From Vogesella sp. XCS3 (GTDB taxonomy: Bacteria > Pseudomonadota > Gammaproteobacteria > Burkholderiales > Chromobacteriaceae): DNA of 64,000 bases. The notes beneath the pieces were generated by a model. The model was not told where the DNA came from. It saw nothing but the letters and a program-made list of their open reading frames with translations, and did no database searches. The translations under genes were made by a program, and so were the position numbers. Positions 16,303-26,104 of this stretch are shown one piece after another (positions within the stretch are counted from its first letter, which is position 1; each line of letters opens with the position of its first letter). The DNA is taken from positions 2,323,501 through 2,387,500 of the forward strand of contig NZ_CP085530.1 in NCBI RefSeq assembly GCF_020616155.1, written 5' to 3'.

Positions 16303-17919
16303 TTATTTCTTGATGATGTAGAAATCGCTAGTACGGAAGCGGTCAAAGCTGTTGGTGGTGTAGTAGCCGCCAACGTAAGGCTTCACGGTACGCGCTTGTA
16401 CATACTGGTACAGCGGGATCAGCGGGTAGTCATCCATCGCCAGCTTGGAAGCCTGGGTCATCAGGGCTTTACGCTTGGCTTGGTCGGTTTGCTGGTTGCC
16501 TTGGGCCATCAGCTCGTCAACCTTCTTGTTGCAGTATTGCTGGTCGTTCTGGTCGCTATCGCAACGTACCAGGTCCAGGAAGGTGGTCGCGTCGTTGTAG
16601 TCAGCGTTCCAGCCGTTACGTGCAACCTGGTACTGGCCGGAGTGACGGGTCTTCAGGAACACTTTGAATTCCTGGTTTTCCATCGAGGTGCTCAGACCCA
16701 GCTTGGTTTTCCACTCGGAGGAGATGAACAGACCCACGCGTTTGTGCGACTCGGAGGTGTTGTACATCAGTTTCAGCGGGGTAGCGGAAGTCACGCCTGC
16801 TGCGGCCAACAGTTTCTTGGCTTCGGCAACGCGTTTTTCCATCGGCCATTTTGCCCATTCGTACGGGGTAACGTCAGCACCGGCAGTGCCTTGTACCATC
16901 AGGCTGTAAGCCGGAACCTGGCCTTCGCCCAGCAGCTTCTGGGTCAGGATGTCACGGTCGATCACCATGGACAGGGCCTGGCGAACGCGCTTGTCTTTCA
17001 GTACAGGGTCTTTGTTGTTCAGACCGTAGTAGTACAGCGCGATGTTGCGCAGTGCGCTCAGTTCTTTCGGCATTTCTGCCTTTAGTGCCTGGAAGGTACC
17101 AGCCGGGATACGCAGGGTCATGTCAACCTGGCCAGCTTTGTACATCTTCAGGGCAGCATCTTCGCTCTCGGTCGGGTCGAAGGTTACTTTGGTGATGACA
17201 GTGTTTTTGGCATCCCAGTATTTGGCGTTCTTTTCCAGCACGATACGGCTGTTCGGGATCCAGTCTTTCAGCACGTAAGCGCCGTTGGATACCAGGTTGC
17301 CCGGCTTGGTGAAGTCTTTGCCGAATTTCTCGAAGGAGGCTTTGTGCAGCGGGGCCATGGTGGAGTTGGCCAGCATGTCAGGCAGGAAAGCTACCGGAAT
17401 CTCGGTTTTGATTTCCAGGGTGTTCTTGTCCAGAGCCTTGATACCCAGCTCGGATGGCTGCTTCTTGCCAGACATGATGTCTTTGCCGTTAGCAATGAAC
17501 TCGTGGAACAGACCGTATTTGGTAGCGGTCTTCGGATCCACGGTACGGCGCCAGGAGTATACGAAATCGTCAGCGGTAACAGGATCGCCGTTGGACCATT
17601 TTGCGTCTTTGCGCAGGTTGAAGATCCAGGTAGTGGCGTCTTTCTGCTTCCAGGAGGTAGCCACGCCCGGCACGATCTTGCCGGTGTTTTCAACGGCGGT
17701 CAGGCCTTCGAACAGGTCACGGGCAATGTTGTTGGCCGTGGTGGTCTCGATCTGGGAAATATCCAGGGATTCCGGTTCGGAGCCGTTGCTACGTACCAGT
17801 TCCTGTTTCGGGTCCAGTTTTACGCCAGCCGGTACTTTTGCAGCGAAAGCTGCGCCGGAAGCACCAAAAGCGATAGCAACAGAGGCCGCTACTACGCTGA
17901 AAGAAATCGATTTTTTCAT
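16303..17919 (-). CDS. oppA: Periplasmic oligopeptide-binding protein OppA
   Basis: 538 residues from the ATG at 17919 with AGGAGAAT just upstream; the longer frame to 18027 lies in the leader. A Sec signal peptide (KKSISFSVVAASVAIAFGAS, cleavage after AAFA-AK near 27) precedes a SBP family 5 body, with SNGSEPESLDI, WSNGDPVTADDFVYSWRRT and the C-terminal YPLIPLYQYVQA. It delivers peptides to OppBCDF. A sigma-70 promoter is visible at 18014-18042. Confidence 0.95.
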   Translation of the reverse strand: MKKSISFSVVAASVAIAFGASGAAFAAKVPAGVKLDPKQELVRSNGSEPESLDISQIETTTANNIARDLFEGLTAVENTGKIVPGVATSWKQKDATTWIFNLRKDAKWSNGDPVTADDFVYSWRRTVDPKTATKYGLFHEFIANGKDIMSGKKQPSELGIKALDKNTLEIKTEIPVAFLPDMLANSTMAPLHKASFEKFGKDFTKPGNLVSNGAYVLKDWIPNSRIVLEKNAKYWDAKNTVITKVTFDPTESEDAALKMYKAGQVDMTLRIPAGTFQALKAEMPKELSALRNIALYYYGLNNKDPVLKDKRVRQALSMVIDRDILTQKLLGEGQVPAYSLMVQGTAGADVTPYEWAKWPMEKRVAEAKKLLAAAGVTSATPLKLMYNTSESHKRVGLFISSEWKTKLGLSTSMENQEFKVFLKTRHSGQYQVARNGWNADYNDATTFLDLVRCDSDQNDQQYCNKKVDELMAQGNQQTDQAKRKALMTQASKLAMDDYPLIPLYQYVQARTVKPYVGGYYTTNSFDRFRTSDFYIIKK

Positions 17920-18013
17920 ATTCTCCTGCTCTCCTTGAACAGAGGTGGCCCGTCTTGGTGCGGGCCCCCCGAGAAAAACAAACTGTGTGTATACAGTACG
18001 CAAAGGCGAGGCA

Positions 18014-18042
18014 ATTATGCACAGCACACATGGCTACTACAA
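18014..18042 (-). promoter_or_regulatory. Sigma-70 promoter of oppABCDF
   Basis: On the minus strand TTGTAG (18042-18037) and CATAAT (18019-18014) are separated by exactly 17 nt, about 95 nt upstream of the oppA start. Confidence 0.6.
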
Positions 18043-18145
18043 GCCCCGATTCGTCACTTCGGCGTCACATTGCCTGTGATGCGTAGCATTTCCTGCACTT
18101 ATTCCTTTCACGTAAGCAATTTTGGACTAGTTTCATGAGCAATAC

Positions 18146-19177
18146 TCATGGTACGCATCGCCATTGCACATACTCCCCTGCACGCAGGGGGACAAGCTCG
18201 TCATTTCCATAAGACAAAGCAGCAGGCACCTGCCACGCTTCGCGTACCAAGCTTAGTGTGTCTGTATTGCGCGGCAGTTGATAAAAATCAGGTCCATTGA
18301 AACTGGCGAAGGCTTCCAGCTTGTCTAGCGCACCGGCTGCGTCAAATGCTTCGGCGTACAGCTCGATGGCAGCGTTGGCCGTGTACATGCCGGCACAGCC
18401 GCAGGCGTTTTCCTTGGTGTTGCGCGCGTGCGGTGCGCTGTCGGTACCCAGGAAGAATTTCTTGCTGCCGCTGGTCGCCGCAGCCAGCAGGGCTTCGCGG
18501 TGCGTTTCGCGCTTGAGTACCGGCAGGCAGTAGTGGTGCGGGCGGATACCGCCGGTAAACAGCGCATTACGGTTCATCAACAGGTGGTGGGCGGTAATGG
18601 TGGCGGCAATATTGTCGCCTGCGCTGGCCACGTACTCGGCAGCCTGGCGGGTAGTAATGTGCTCGAACACCACACGCAGTGTGGGCAGGCGTTTCAACAA
18701 CGGCTCAAACACAGTGTCGATGAACACCGCTTCTCGGTCGAACACATCCACCGCCGGGTCGGTGACTTCACCGTGCACCAGCAGCGGCATGCCCACTTCC
18801 GCCATGGCTTCCAGTGCCACCATGGCGTTATTCACGTCACGGACACCCGCATCCGAATTGGTTGTTGCGCCAGCAGGGTACAGCTTGATGCCATGCACAA
18901 AACCACTGGCCTTGGCCTTGCGTACTTCTTCGGCCGTCGTGGTTTCGGTGAGATACAGCGTCATCAGCGGCTCAAAGCTGCTGCCTGCCGGGCGCGCGGC
19001 CAGGATGCGCTCGCGATAGGCGGCAGCCATCTCGACCGTGGTTACTGGCGGTTTCAGATTGGGCATGATGATGGCGCGCCCCATCTGGCGACAGGTATCG
19101 GGCAGCACGGCAGCCAGTGCAGCACCGTCGCGTACGTGCAAGTGCCAGTCATCAGGGCGGGTAATGGTCAGTTTCAT
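18146..19177 (-). CDS. pyrC: Dihydroorotase, class II
   Basis: 343 residues, the usual size of proteobacterial PyrC, which closes N-carbamoyl-aspartate to dihydroorotate in pyrimidine synthesis. Metal ligands are visible in [10 protein letters not shown] (residues 5-14), the lysine to be carboxylated in [14 protein letters not shown] near 97-110, LLVHGEVTD near 132-140, VFEHITT near 170-176, and GTDSAPH near 245-251. Start ATG gives [15 protein letters not shown]. Single gene between oppA and the TusA-like gene. Confidence 0.95.
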   Translation of the reverse strand: MKLTITRPDDWHLHVRDGAALAAVLPDTCRQMGRAIIMPNLKPPVTTVEMAAAYRERILAARPAGSSFEPLMTLYLTETTTAEEVRKAKASGFVHGIKLYPAGATTNSDAGVRDVNNAMVALEAMAEVGMPLLVHGEVTDPAVDVFDREAVFIDTVFEPLLKRLPTLRVVFEHITTRQAAEYVASAGDNIAATITAHHLLMNRNALFTGGIRPHHYCLPVLKRETHREALLAAATSGSKKFFLGTDSAPHARNTKENACGCAGMYTANAAIELYAEAFDAAGALDKLEAFASFNGPDFYQLPRNTDTLSLVREAWQVPAALSYGNDELVPLRAGEYVQWRCVP

Positions 19178-19208
19178 GTAGCAACCTTATGCAATCATCA
19201 ATATAAAG

Positions 19209-19230
19209 AAAGGCGCCATACGGCGCCTTT
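19209..19230 (-). terminator. Terminator of the TusA-like gene
   Basis: Perfect 9-bp stem AAAGGCGCC / GGCGCCTTT, loop ATAC, directly at the 3' end of the TusA-like gene. Confidence 0.75.
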
Positions 19231-19231
19231 A

Positions 19232-19462
19232 TCACTTACGGCGAATCGACAGGGAAAAACGCCCGTCTTCCTGAACAGTAGAAGTCAGCAGCACATTGCC
19301 AGTCTGGCGGCAGAATGCCTCGAAATCCTTGGGCGCCCCGGGATCGGTAGCCAGAACGGACAACACCTTGCCACTTTCCATGGTTGCCAGTGCCTTTTTG
19401 GCTCGCAGGATAGGCAAGGGGCAGTTTAGCCCCGACAAGTCCAGCGCAAGATCTGGCTGCAT
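19232..19462 (-). CDS. TusA/SirA-family sulfurtransferase
   Basis: 76 residues from the ATG at 19462, which has TTGGAGGAAG upstream; the longer frame to 19498 is not used. LDLSGLNCPLPILRAKKAL contains the CPxP motif that defines the TusA family, the Cys being the persulfide carrier. Members pass sulfur for tRNA thiolation or related pathways. It could be TusA itself or a paralogue; single-gene context does not decide. Confidence 0.85.
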   Translation of the reverse strand: MQPDLALDLSGLNCPLPILRAKKALATMESGKVLSVLATDPGAPKDFEAFCRQTGNVLLTSTVQEDGRFSLSIRRK

Positions 19463-19544
19463 AAACACTTCCTCCAAGCGTAGAGCGGTTACAATCAAAA
19501 CATTATTTTAAAGGCCTTCGGCAAAATGCCCAAGGACAGCTGCC

Positions 19545-20318
19545 ATGTGCATCATTGCCCTTGCCTACAAGACACCGGCGCTCGGGCCGCTGGTTTTACT
19601 GGCGAACCGCGACGAATACTACACCCGCCCGGCGCTGGCGCTGGACTTCTGGCCAGACTACCCGCAAATACTGGGGGGGCGGGATGTGCAGGCAGGCGGC
19701 AGCTGGATGGCTATCGATACGCGCGGCCGTTTTGCCGCGGTCACGCACATCCGCGAAGGCCGCGCCGTTGCCGCGGCACGTTCGCGTGGGGAACTGGTGC
19801 AGCGCTTTGTCAGTGGTGATGAAAGTGCCCTGGAGTACGCGGCCTGGCTCAAGGCGCACACAGGCGACTACGGCCCGTTCAATCTGATCTTTGGCCAGGT
19901 CAGTGATTTACTGCACTTCAACAGCAGAACCAAATCGCTCAACCGCATCGCGCCTGGTATCCACGTGCTCTCGAATGCCGACATGGATACGCGCTGGTTC
20001 AAGGCGGAACAACTACGCCAGAAGATGGCAACCTTGAAACGGCCACCCAGTGACAGCGAAGTACTCCCTTGGCTGATGAACCTGGAAAGCGCCCCGCCAG
20101 AACAGCTACCCAATACCGGCATTGGCTCGGCGCTGGAAAAAATGCTGTCGCCAGTGTTTATCGTTGGCCGCGACTACGGCACCCGCTGCAGTAGCATCGT
20201 GAACGTTTCCGCTCGCGGCGATGTCAGCTTTACCGAGGTAAGCTACGGTATCGGTGGGCGCGAAAGCGGACGCCGCCGCCACCAGCTTCGTATTGGACAA
20301 CTCAGGAAAATACCGTGA
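19545..20318 (+). CDS. NRDE (TANGO2-like) family protein
   Basis: 257 residues beginning MCIIALAY, with LLANRDEYYTRP at 18-29 holding the NRDE motif that names the family, then GGSWMAI and GRFAAVTHIRE. Cys2 and the fold suggest an N-terminal-nucleophile-like enzyme; the human homologue TANGO2 is linked to heme/lipid handling, but the bacterial role is unsettled. Translationally coupled to the CNP1-like gene (GTGA overlap). Confidence 0.85.
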   Translation: MCIIALAYKTPALGPLVLLANRDEYYTRPALALDFWPDYPQILGGRDVQAGGSWMAIDTRGRFAAVTHIREGRAVAAARSRGELVQRFVSGDESALEYAAWLKAHTGDYGPFNLIFGQVSDLLHFNSRTKSLNRIAPGIHVLSNADMDTRWFKAEQLRQKMATLKRPPSDSEVLPWLMNLESAPPEQLPNTGIGSALEKMLSPVFIVGRDYGTRCSSIVNVSARGDVSFTEVSYGIGGRESGRRRHQLRIGQLRKIP

Positions 20319-20833
20319 AAACCCGCCTTATCATGCTAAGCCTGCTTGCTGCGGCCAACCTCGCCCATGCCGACTTGGCTGAAAAAATAAGCAATCGCAA
20401 ACCTAACCGTTATCAACCTGACACCGCGTGGCAAGAACAGGCCTTGCCCCTGCCTGGTTACCCTGTAACCGCCCAGTGGATCGAGCTGGATGTTCCCGTT
20501 ACAGTCAAACCACGTGTTTTTATCGACAGTAGTAGCCTGATATTGGCAGAAGATCGCACGGTACGCTTTGCTCTTCGCCAGCTCAGTAGCAGCGGCATCG
20601 ACAATATCAGCCTGGAAGGCATGCATTGCGGAGAACGCACACAGCGCAGCTTTGCTTTTGCCGATACCGTAGGGAAACGCTGGATTGCCTCCAGCCGAGT
20701 CGAATGGCGCAGGCTGGATGGCAACAGTGCCTTGCTGCAAACTGTTATCAAGGCATTGTGCCCCGAAGACGCGCCACCATTAAGTGCAGAAGAGCTAGCA
20801 AACAATCTGAAGCAAGCGGCCAAACGCCGTTAA
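20315..20833 (+). CDS. CNP1-like secreted protein
   Basis: 172 residues from a GTG start that overlaps the stop of the NRDE gene. A signal peptide (KTRLIMLSLLAAANLAHA, cleavage about residue 19) is followed by a domain with RYQPDTAWQEQALPLPGYP and LEGMHCGERTQRSFAFAD, matching the CNP1-like family (neisserial/betaproteobacterial envelope proteins of unknown function). Two Cys remain in the mature part. The signal peptide coding region contains an exact DUS-like 12-mer at 20350-20361. Confidence 0.75.
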   Translation: MKTRLIMLSLLAAANLAHADLAEKISNRKPNRYQPDTAWQEQALPLPGYPVTAQWIELDVPVTVKPRVFIDSSSLILAEDRTVRFALRQLSSSGIDNISLEGMHCGERTQRSFAFADTVGKRWIASSRVEWRRLDGNSALLQTVIKALCPEDAPPLSAEELANNLKQAAKRR

Positions 20834-20848
20834 GCCCTGCTCTTGCAA

Positions 20849-20883
20849 AACACCCCCTGCTTGCCATACAAGCAGGGGGTGTT
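20849..20883. terminator. Bidirectional terminator between CNP1-like gene and lpxC
   Basis: Perfect 15-bp stem AACACCCCCTGCTTG / CAAGCAGGGGGTGTT with loop CCATA. The two flanking genes converge on it. Confidence 0.85.
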
Positions 20884-20935
20884 GTTTATTTCATGCCGTA
20901 TCAGCCGACACGGGCTTTGTTAGCAGGCCTTAAAC

Positions 20936-21850
20936 TCAGGCAACTTCCGGCAAACGGTGAAAGCTGCCTGGCGCATCTTCGGGGTTGTCAAAGGTGACAA
21001 ATTCCCAGGCATCGGGCGTCTCCAGCATCACCCGCAGCAGCTTGTTGTTCATGGCATGCCCGGATTTATGGCCACTGAATGCGGCAATCAGCGGATGCCC
21101 TACGATATACAAGTCGCCTATGGCGTCCAGAATCTTGTGACGTACAAATTCGTCCGGGAAGCGTAGCCCCTCCGGGTTCAGTACGTATTCGTCGTCGATC
21201 ACGATGGCGTTGTTGAGGTTGCCCCCCCGCCCCAGGCCGTGACTACGCATGTACTCGACTTCGTGCATGAAACCGAAAGTGCGGGCGCGACTGATCTCTT
21301 CGATATAGGAATGGCTGGCAAAGTCTACGCTCACCATTTGCGGCGCGCGATTGAATGCCGGGTGGTTGAACTCGATAGACAGCTGCACACTGAAGCCATC
21401 GTGGGGCACCAGCTTTACCCACTTGTCACCCTCCACCACTTCTATCGCCTGTTTGACGCGGATGAACTTCTTGGCGGCTGGCTGCTCCTCGATGCCCGCG
21501 GTTTGCAGCAGAAAGATAAACGGCGCCGACGATCCATCCATGATGGGCATCTCGGCGCCTGTTACATCCACCACCACATTATCGATGCCCAGCCCTGCAA
21601 AGGCAGACATCAGATGTTCGATCGTGCCGACACGCACACCGGTCTCGGTGACCAGTGTCGAGGAGAGGCGCGTGTCGTTCACGAGCGCAGGCCGTACCAC
21701 CACCTCGTCCTGCGCGGGCAGGTCGGTGCGGCGGAACACAATACCAGTATCAGGCGCAGCCGGGTGCAGGGTCAGTTTGACCCGTTCGCCGGAGTGCAGC
21801 CCAACGCCAGTGGCGCTGATGGCCTGTTTCAGCGTGCGTTGCAGGATCAT
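20936..21850 (-). CDS. lpxC: UDP-3-O-acyl-N-acetylglucosamine deacetylase
   Basis: 304 residues, normal for LpxC, which catalyses the first committed, zinc-dependent step of lipid A synthesis. [14 protein letters not shown] near 78-91 and [14 protein letters not shown] near 258-271 carry the zinc ligands (His of EHLMSA, His and Asp region of the second motif with IGDLYIVG), and [11 protein letters not shown] is the hydrophobic-passage segment. Last gene of the dcw cluster, 95 nt after ftsZ, as in most proteobacteria. Confidence 0.95.
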   Translation of the reverse strand: MILQRTLKQAISATGVGLHSGERVKLTLHPAAPDTGIVFRRTDLPAQDEVVVRPALVNDTRLSSTLVTETGVRVGTIEHLMSAFAGLGIDNVVVDVTGAEMPIMDGSSAPFIFLLQTAGIEEQPAAKKFIRVKQAIEVVEGDKWVKLVPHDGFSVQLSIEFNHPAFNRAPQMVSVDFASHSYIEEISRARTFGFMHEVEYMRSHGLGRGGNLNNAIVIDDEYVLNPEGLRFPDEFVRHKILDAIGDLYIVGHPLIAAFSGHKSGHAMNNKLLRVMLETPDAWEFVTFDNPEDAPGSFHRLPEVA

Positions 21851-21944
21851 GACGAGCTTTCGGACATATCGAATGCAGACAGTTTAGCATAGCCGCGCCA
21901 TGCGGCTAATTGATTACCATCCAACAGCCAATTGTCCTGAGCTA

Positions 21945-23129
21945 TCAATCTGCCTGTTTACGCAGGAATGCCGGAATATCGTAAGACTCGCTTACTTCCG
22001 GGTCCGAAAAGTCGGTGGAAATCGGCGCACGACGACCACGGTTACGCATCACAGCAGGCGTATTCAGGTCGTTGAAGTCCATTTCCATGGCGACATTATC
22101 GGTACCGGTTTTGACGATCTTGATGTAATCCGGGCGCTCGTCACGATTGCTGGCGGGCTTCTGGCCCAGGCCGGTCGCGATCAAGGTCACGCGGATGGTG
22201 TCTTCCGGCATGTCTTCTACTTCGGCAGTACCGAACTTCACCTGGGCATCTTCGTCAGTGTACTGACGGATAATGCCCATGATCTCGCGGTATTCGCTCA
22301 TGCGCAGGCAGCCCGGTGCGGTGGAAATGTTCACCAGCACGCCGCGTGCGCCTTCCAGGGTAATGTTGTCCAGCAGCGGGCTTGCGACAGCCTGCTCGGC
22401 AGCCACACGGGCACGGTCGATACCGGCGGCGAAAGCCGACCCCATCATGGCCAGACCCATTTCGCTCATCACGGCGCGTACGTCGGCAAAGTCGACGTTA
22501 ATCAGGCCGGGGCAGGTAATCACTTCGGAAATACCGGCCACAGCGCCTTTGAGTACGTCATCGGCCGCGCGGAAGGCTTCGCGCATGGTGACGTCTTCGC
22601 CCAGCACGGCCATCAGCTTCTCGTTCGGGATCACGATCAGGGAATCGACGTGCTTTTTCAGCAGCTCGATACCATCGTTGGCCACACGCAAGCGCTTGCC
22701 TTCGTATTCGAATGGGCGGGTTACCACACCCACGGTCAGGATGCCCAGCTCCTTGGCCACTTCGGCCACCACTGGTGCAGCACCGGTACCGGTACCGCCA
22801 CCCATGCCGGCGGTGACAAACACCATATTGGCACCGCGCAGCATTTCGGCAATGCGCTCACGGTCTTCCAGCGCGGCGTTCCGGCCAGTGTCCGGGTTGG
22901 CACCTGCCCCCAGGCCCTTGGTCAGATTGTTGCCCAGCTGCAGCTTCTGCGGCGCCTTGTTACGCTTGAGCGCCTGGGCATCCGTATTGGCGCAGATGAA
23001 TTCCACGCCTTGCACCTGGTTACTGATCATGTTGTCGATGGCGTTGCAGCCGCCACCGCCTACACCGATCACCTTGATGACTGCCTCGGTAGCAGTCTCC
23101 TGCATTACTTCGAATACCATGCCGCTCAT
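21945..23129 (-). CDS. ftsZ: Cell division GTPase FtsZ
   Basis: 394 residues, start MSGMVFEVMQ behind AGGAGAGGAAAA. GGGGCNAIDNM, the tubulin signature GGGTGTGAAPV near 105-115, and NVDFADVRAVM (T7 loop) are intact. A variable linker ends with DIPAFLRKQAD, the conserved C-terminal peptide that binds FtsA and ZipA. Polymerises into the Z ring. It follows ftsA by 51 nt. Confidence 0.98.
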   Translation of the reverse strand: MSGMVFEVMQETATEAVIKVIGVGGGGCNAIDNMISNQVQGVEFICANTDAQALKRNKAPQKLQLGNNLTKGLGAGANPDTGRNAALEDRERIAEMLRGANMVFVTAGMGGGTGTGAAPVVAEVAKELGILTVGVVTRPFEYEGKRLRVANDGIELLKKHVDSLIVIPNEKLMAVLGEDVTMREAFRAADDVLKGAVAGISEVITCPGLINVDFADVRAVMSEMGLAMMGSAFAAGIDRARVAAEQAVASPLLDNITLEGARGVLVNISTAPGCLRMSEYREIMGIIRQYTDEDAQVKFGTAEVEDMPEDTIRVTLIATGLGQKPASNRDERPDYIKIVKTGTDNVAMEMDFNDLNTPAVMRNRGRRAPISTDFSDPEVSESYDIPAFLRKQAD

Positions 23130-23180
23130 TTTTCCTCTCCTGTAAAAAGATGAGCTATTGTCGGAATATTCCGTTTTGCC

Positions 23181-24416
23181 TTAGAAATTACCGGCAAACC
23201 AAGCCTTCATACGCTGGAACACTTGCCCCACGCCGGCGCTTTCACTTTTCTGGCCAACACGGGGATGCATCTGGTCCTTGCCATACAGCAGCAAACCTAC
23301 GCCCGTCGAGAAGCGCGGGTTTTTTACTACCTCGGACAAGCCACCTACATACTTGGGTACGCCGATGCGCACCGGCAGATGGAAGACCTCTTCGGCCAAC
23401 TCCACCATGCCAGGCATCAGGCTGGCACCACCGGTAATCACAATACCGGTAGACATTTCTTCAAAGCCGCTACGACGCAGCTCTTGCTGCACCAACTGGA
23501 ACAGCTCTTCCACGCGCGGCTCGATCACTTCGGCCAGCGTGGCACGCGACATCTGACGCGGGCCGCGTTCGCCAACGCCGGGCACTTCGATCATCTGCGA
23601 AGCATCAGCCAGACCTACCAAAGCCACACCGTGCTGGATCTTGATGTCTTCGGCTTCCTTGGTAGGGGTACGCAGCGCCATGGCGATGTCGTTGGTAATC
23701 TGGTCGCCTGCAATCGGTATCACCGCGGTATGGCGGATAGCACCGCCAACCAGCACCGCAATGTCGGTAGTACCACCACCGATGTCGATCAGACACACGC
23801 CCAGCTCTTTTTCGTCCTCGCTCAGCACAGCACTCGCGCTGGCCATAGGCTGCAACACCAGGTCGGTCACTTCCAGGCCGCAACGGCGCACGCACTTGGC
23901 CACGTTTTGCGCAGCGGAAATGGCACCAGTCACAATGTGCACCTTGGCTTCCAGGCGTACACCGCTCATGCCCAGCGGCTCGCGCACTCCTTCCTGACCA
24001 TCGATGCTGTACTCCTGCGTGAGGATGTGCAGTACCTGGTGATCGGGCGGAATGGATACCGCACGCGCGGTTTCAATCACGCGGTCGATGTCCATCTGGG
24101 TCACTTCACGGTCCTTGATGGCCACCATGCCGTGCGAATTCACACCCTTGATGTGGCTACCGGCGATACCGGTGTACACCTCATTGATCTTGCAATCGGC
24201 CATCAGCTCGGCCTCTTCCAGCGCCCGCTGGATGGCCTGCACGGTGGATTCGATATTCACCACCATGCCGCGCTTGAGGCCGCGCGAGGGCACTTGCCCC
24301 ATGCCCACGATGTTGATCTGGCCTTCTTCCAGCACTTCGGCGACGATCGCGACGATCTTCGAGGTGCCGATATCCAGGCCCACCAGCATGTTTTTGCTTT
24401 CCTTAGGTTTGCTCAC
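23181..24416 (-). CDS. ftsA: Cell division protein FtsA
   Basis: 411 residues from a GTG at 24416 preceded by GGAG six nt upstream; a TTG at 24428 would add four residues and is less likely. Actin-fold motifs GLDIGTSKIVAIVAEV near 12-27, IDIGGGTTDIAVL near 205-217 and VITGGASLMPGM near 335-346 are seen, and the C-terminal amphipathic MTS-like end VFQRMKAWFAGNF anchors FtsZ to the membrane. Between ftsQ and ftsZ as in E. coli. Confidence 0.95.
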   Translation of the reverse strand: MSKPKESKNMLVGLDIGTSKIVAIVAEVLEEGQINIVGMGQVPSRGLKRGMVVNIESTVQAIQRALEEAELMADCKINEVYTGIAGSHIKGVNSHGMVAIKDREVTQMDIDRVIETARAVSIPPDHQVLHILTQEYSIDGQEGVREPLGMSGVRLEAKVHIVTGAISAAQNVAKCVRRCGLEVTDLVLQPMASASAVLSEDEKELGVCLIDIGGGTTDIAVLVGGAIRHTAVIPIAGDQITNDIAMALRTPTKEAEDIKIQHGVALVGLADASQMIEVPGVGERGPRQMSRATLAEVIEPRVEELFQLVQQELRRSGFEEMSTGIVITGGASLMPGMVELAEEVFHLPVRIGVPKYVGGLSEVVKNPRFSTGVGLLLYGKDQMHPRVGQKSESAGVGQVFQRMKAWFAGNF

Positions 24417-24431
24417 CTGTCGCTCCAACGC

Positions 24432-25160
24432 TTAAAGCTTGTTTGTTGCCGTAGGCGGTGCCTTGTAATCGGGCATCCGCACAGCGAATCCATTGGGGTA
24501 ACGCAAGTCCACATACGTAATGCGGTAAGGCAACGTGGCCAGGCTACGCGGCCAGTGGTCAACAAAACGCGTCAACCGCTCAGCCACCGGGCCACGCCCC
24601 AGTTCCAGCGTTACTCCGTTGTCCAGTTCCATTCGCCACGCCCTTCGCTCCGATAGCCACAAACGCAGCGGCTGCAGGCGGGCGGGCTGCAAACGCTGCC
24701 GGAACTGCTGCAGTGCTTGCGTCATTTCTTTTTCACTTGCTGCTGGCCCGTACATCACCGGCAGCGGCTGGTCGCTGGCTGCATCGAACCAACGGCCTTC
24801 AGTACTGATCAGCCCCTGGTCTCCCCAGCGCGCCAGTGCTACGTGCTCGCTGACTGTGATGTCCAGCCGGTCAGGCCAGGCTCGTCTTACCTGCACCTGG
24901 CTTACCCAGGGCAGCTTTTCGAAGGCATGGCGCGTCTTGGTGATGTCCAGCGTAAAAAACGTGCCGGTCAGTTCGTTTTGCGCGATGTACTTCAGCTGCA
25001 CCGGGGTCACCTTGGCCACCTGGCCAGCAATGTGAATCCGCTTTACCGGGAACAGGGGCGAGTGTGTCAGCCAGTAGCCCCCGGCATACAACAACATCAA
25101 TAACGAGGCAGTCAGCAGCAAGTTGGCTACTGCCCGCAATACCGCATGGTTATCCCACAT
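24432..25160 (-). CDS. ftsQ: Divisome protein FtsQ
   Basis: 242 residues: short cytoplasmic tail, one membrane segment ([20 protein letters not shown] about 13-32), then the POTRA domain [17 protein letters not shown] and the FtsQ beta domain ([25 protein letters not shown] region). It links FtsBL to the divisome in the periplasm. Overlaps the end of ddlB by 11 nt. Confidence 0.93.
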   Translation of the reverse strand: MWDNHAVLRAVANLLLTASLLMLLYAGGYWLTHSPLFPVKRIHIAGQVAKVTPVQLKYIAQNELTGTFFTLDITKTRHAFEKLPWVSQVQVRRAWPDRLDITVSEHVALARWGDQGLISTEGRWFDAASDQPLPVMYGPAASEKEMTQALQQFRQRLQPARLQPLRLWLSERRAWRMELDNGVTLELGRGPVAERLTRFVDHWPRSLATLPYRITYVDLRYPNGFAVRMPDYKAPPTATNKL

Positions 25161-26061
25161 GAGCCGCTGCCAGCACCTTGACGCACAGGTCCTCGTAGCT
25201 CAGGCCTTCTACCCGTGCAGCCATCGGCACCAGACTATGGCTGGTCATGCCAGGGTTGGTGTTGGCTTCCAGCAGGTAAATACCGTTCTGCTCGTCCATC
25301 AGGAAGTCAATCCGCGCCCAGCCTTGGCAACCCAGTACCTTGAATGCCTGCAGTGCCAGCTCGCGGGCACGTGCTTCCACTTCGGGTGCCAGGCCGCTAG
25401 GGCAGCGGTATACCGTGTCATCACGGAAATACTTGGCCTGGTAGTCGTAGTACTCGGTGGCCGGCTCGATCTTGATGGTGGGGTAAGCCTGGCCGTCGAT
25501 CACGGCACAGGTGTACTCGCCACCGCCGATAAACTGCTCGGCAATCACGATACTGTCGTACTGGCGCGCTTCTTCGTAGGCGGCTTTCAGGCCACCATGG
25601 GTCTTCACCTTGGTCACGCCGATACTGGAGCCCTCGGTAGACGGCTTCACGAAAATCGGCAGCCCCAGCGCCTGCTCGATGGCGTCGAAATCGCTATCGT
25701 CATGCAGCAACTCAAAGGCCGGAATGGGCAGGCCCGCGCCTTTCCACAGCAGCTTGGTACGCCATTTGTCCATGCAGATGGCCGAGGCCATCACGCCGCA
25801 GCCGGTATAGGGCACGCCCAGCGCTTCCAGCGCGCCTTGCAGGGTACCGTCTTCGCCAAACGGGCCATGCAGGATGTTGAATACGCGGGCAAAGCCCTCT
25901 TCCTTCAGTGCCGACAGCGGTTTTTCTGCAGGGTCGAACGCATGCGCATCCACACCCTTGCTTTGCAGGGCGGCCAGTACACCGCTGCCGCTCATCAGCG
26001 AGACTTCACGCTCGGCGGAGCTGCCACCCATCATTACTGCTACTTTGCCAAACTGCTTCAT
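25150..26061 (-). CDS. ddlB: D-alanine--D-alanine ligase
   Basis: 303 residues, the usual length for Ddl[16 protein letters not shown] near 11-25, [18 protein letters not shown] near 64-81, [14 protein letters not shown] near 142-155 and [16 protein letters not shown] near 265-280 are the ATP-grasp and substrate motifs. Makes the D-Ala-D-Ala dipeptide used by MurF. In operon between murC and ftsQ. Confidence 0.96.
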   Translation of the reverse strand: MKQFGKVAVMMGGSSAEREVSLMSGSGVLAALQSKGVDAHAFDPAEKPLSALKEEGFARVFNILHGPFGEDGTLQGALEALGVPYTGCGVMASAICMDKWRTKLLWKGAGLPIPAFELLHDDSDFDAIEQALGLPIFVKPSTEGSSIGVTKVKTHGGLKAAYEEARQYDSIVIAEQFIGGGEYTCAVIDGQAYPTIKIEPATEYYDYQAKYFRDDTVYRCPSGLAPEVEARARELALQAFKVLGCQGWARIDFLMDEQNGIYLLEANTNPGMTSHSLVPMAARVEGLSYEDLCVKVLAAAHVG

Positions 26062-26104
26062 GCTGTCCTCACTACCGCCCCCGGTCGGGGCGGAATACTC
26101 TCTG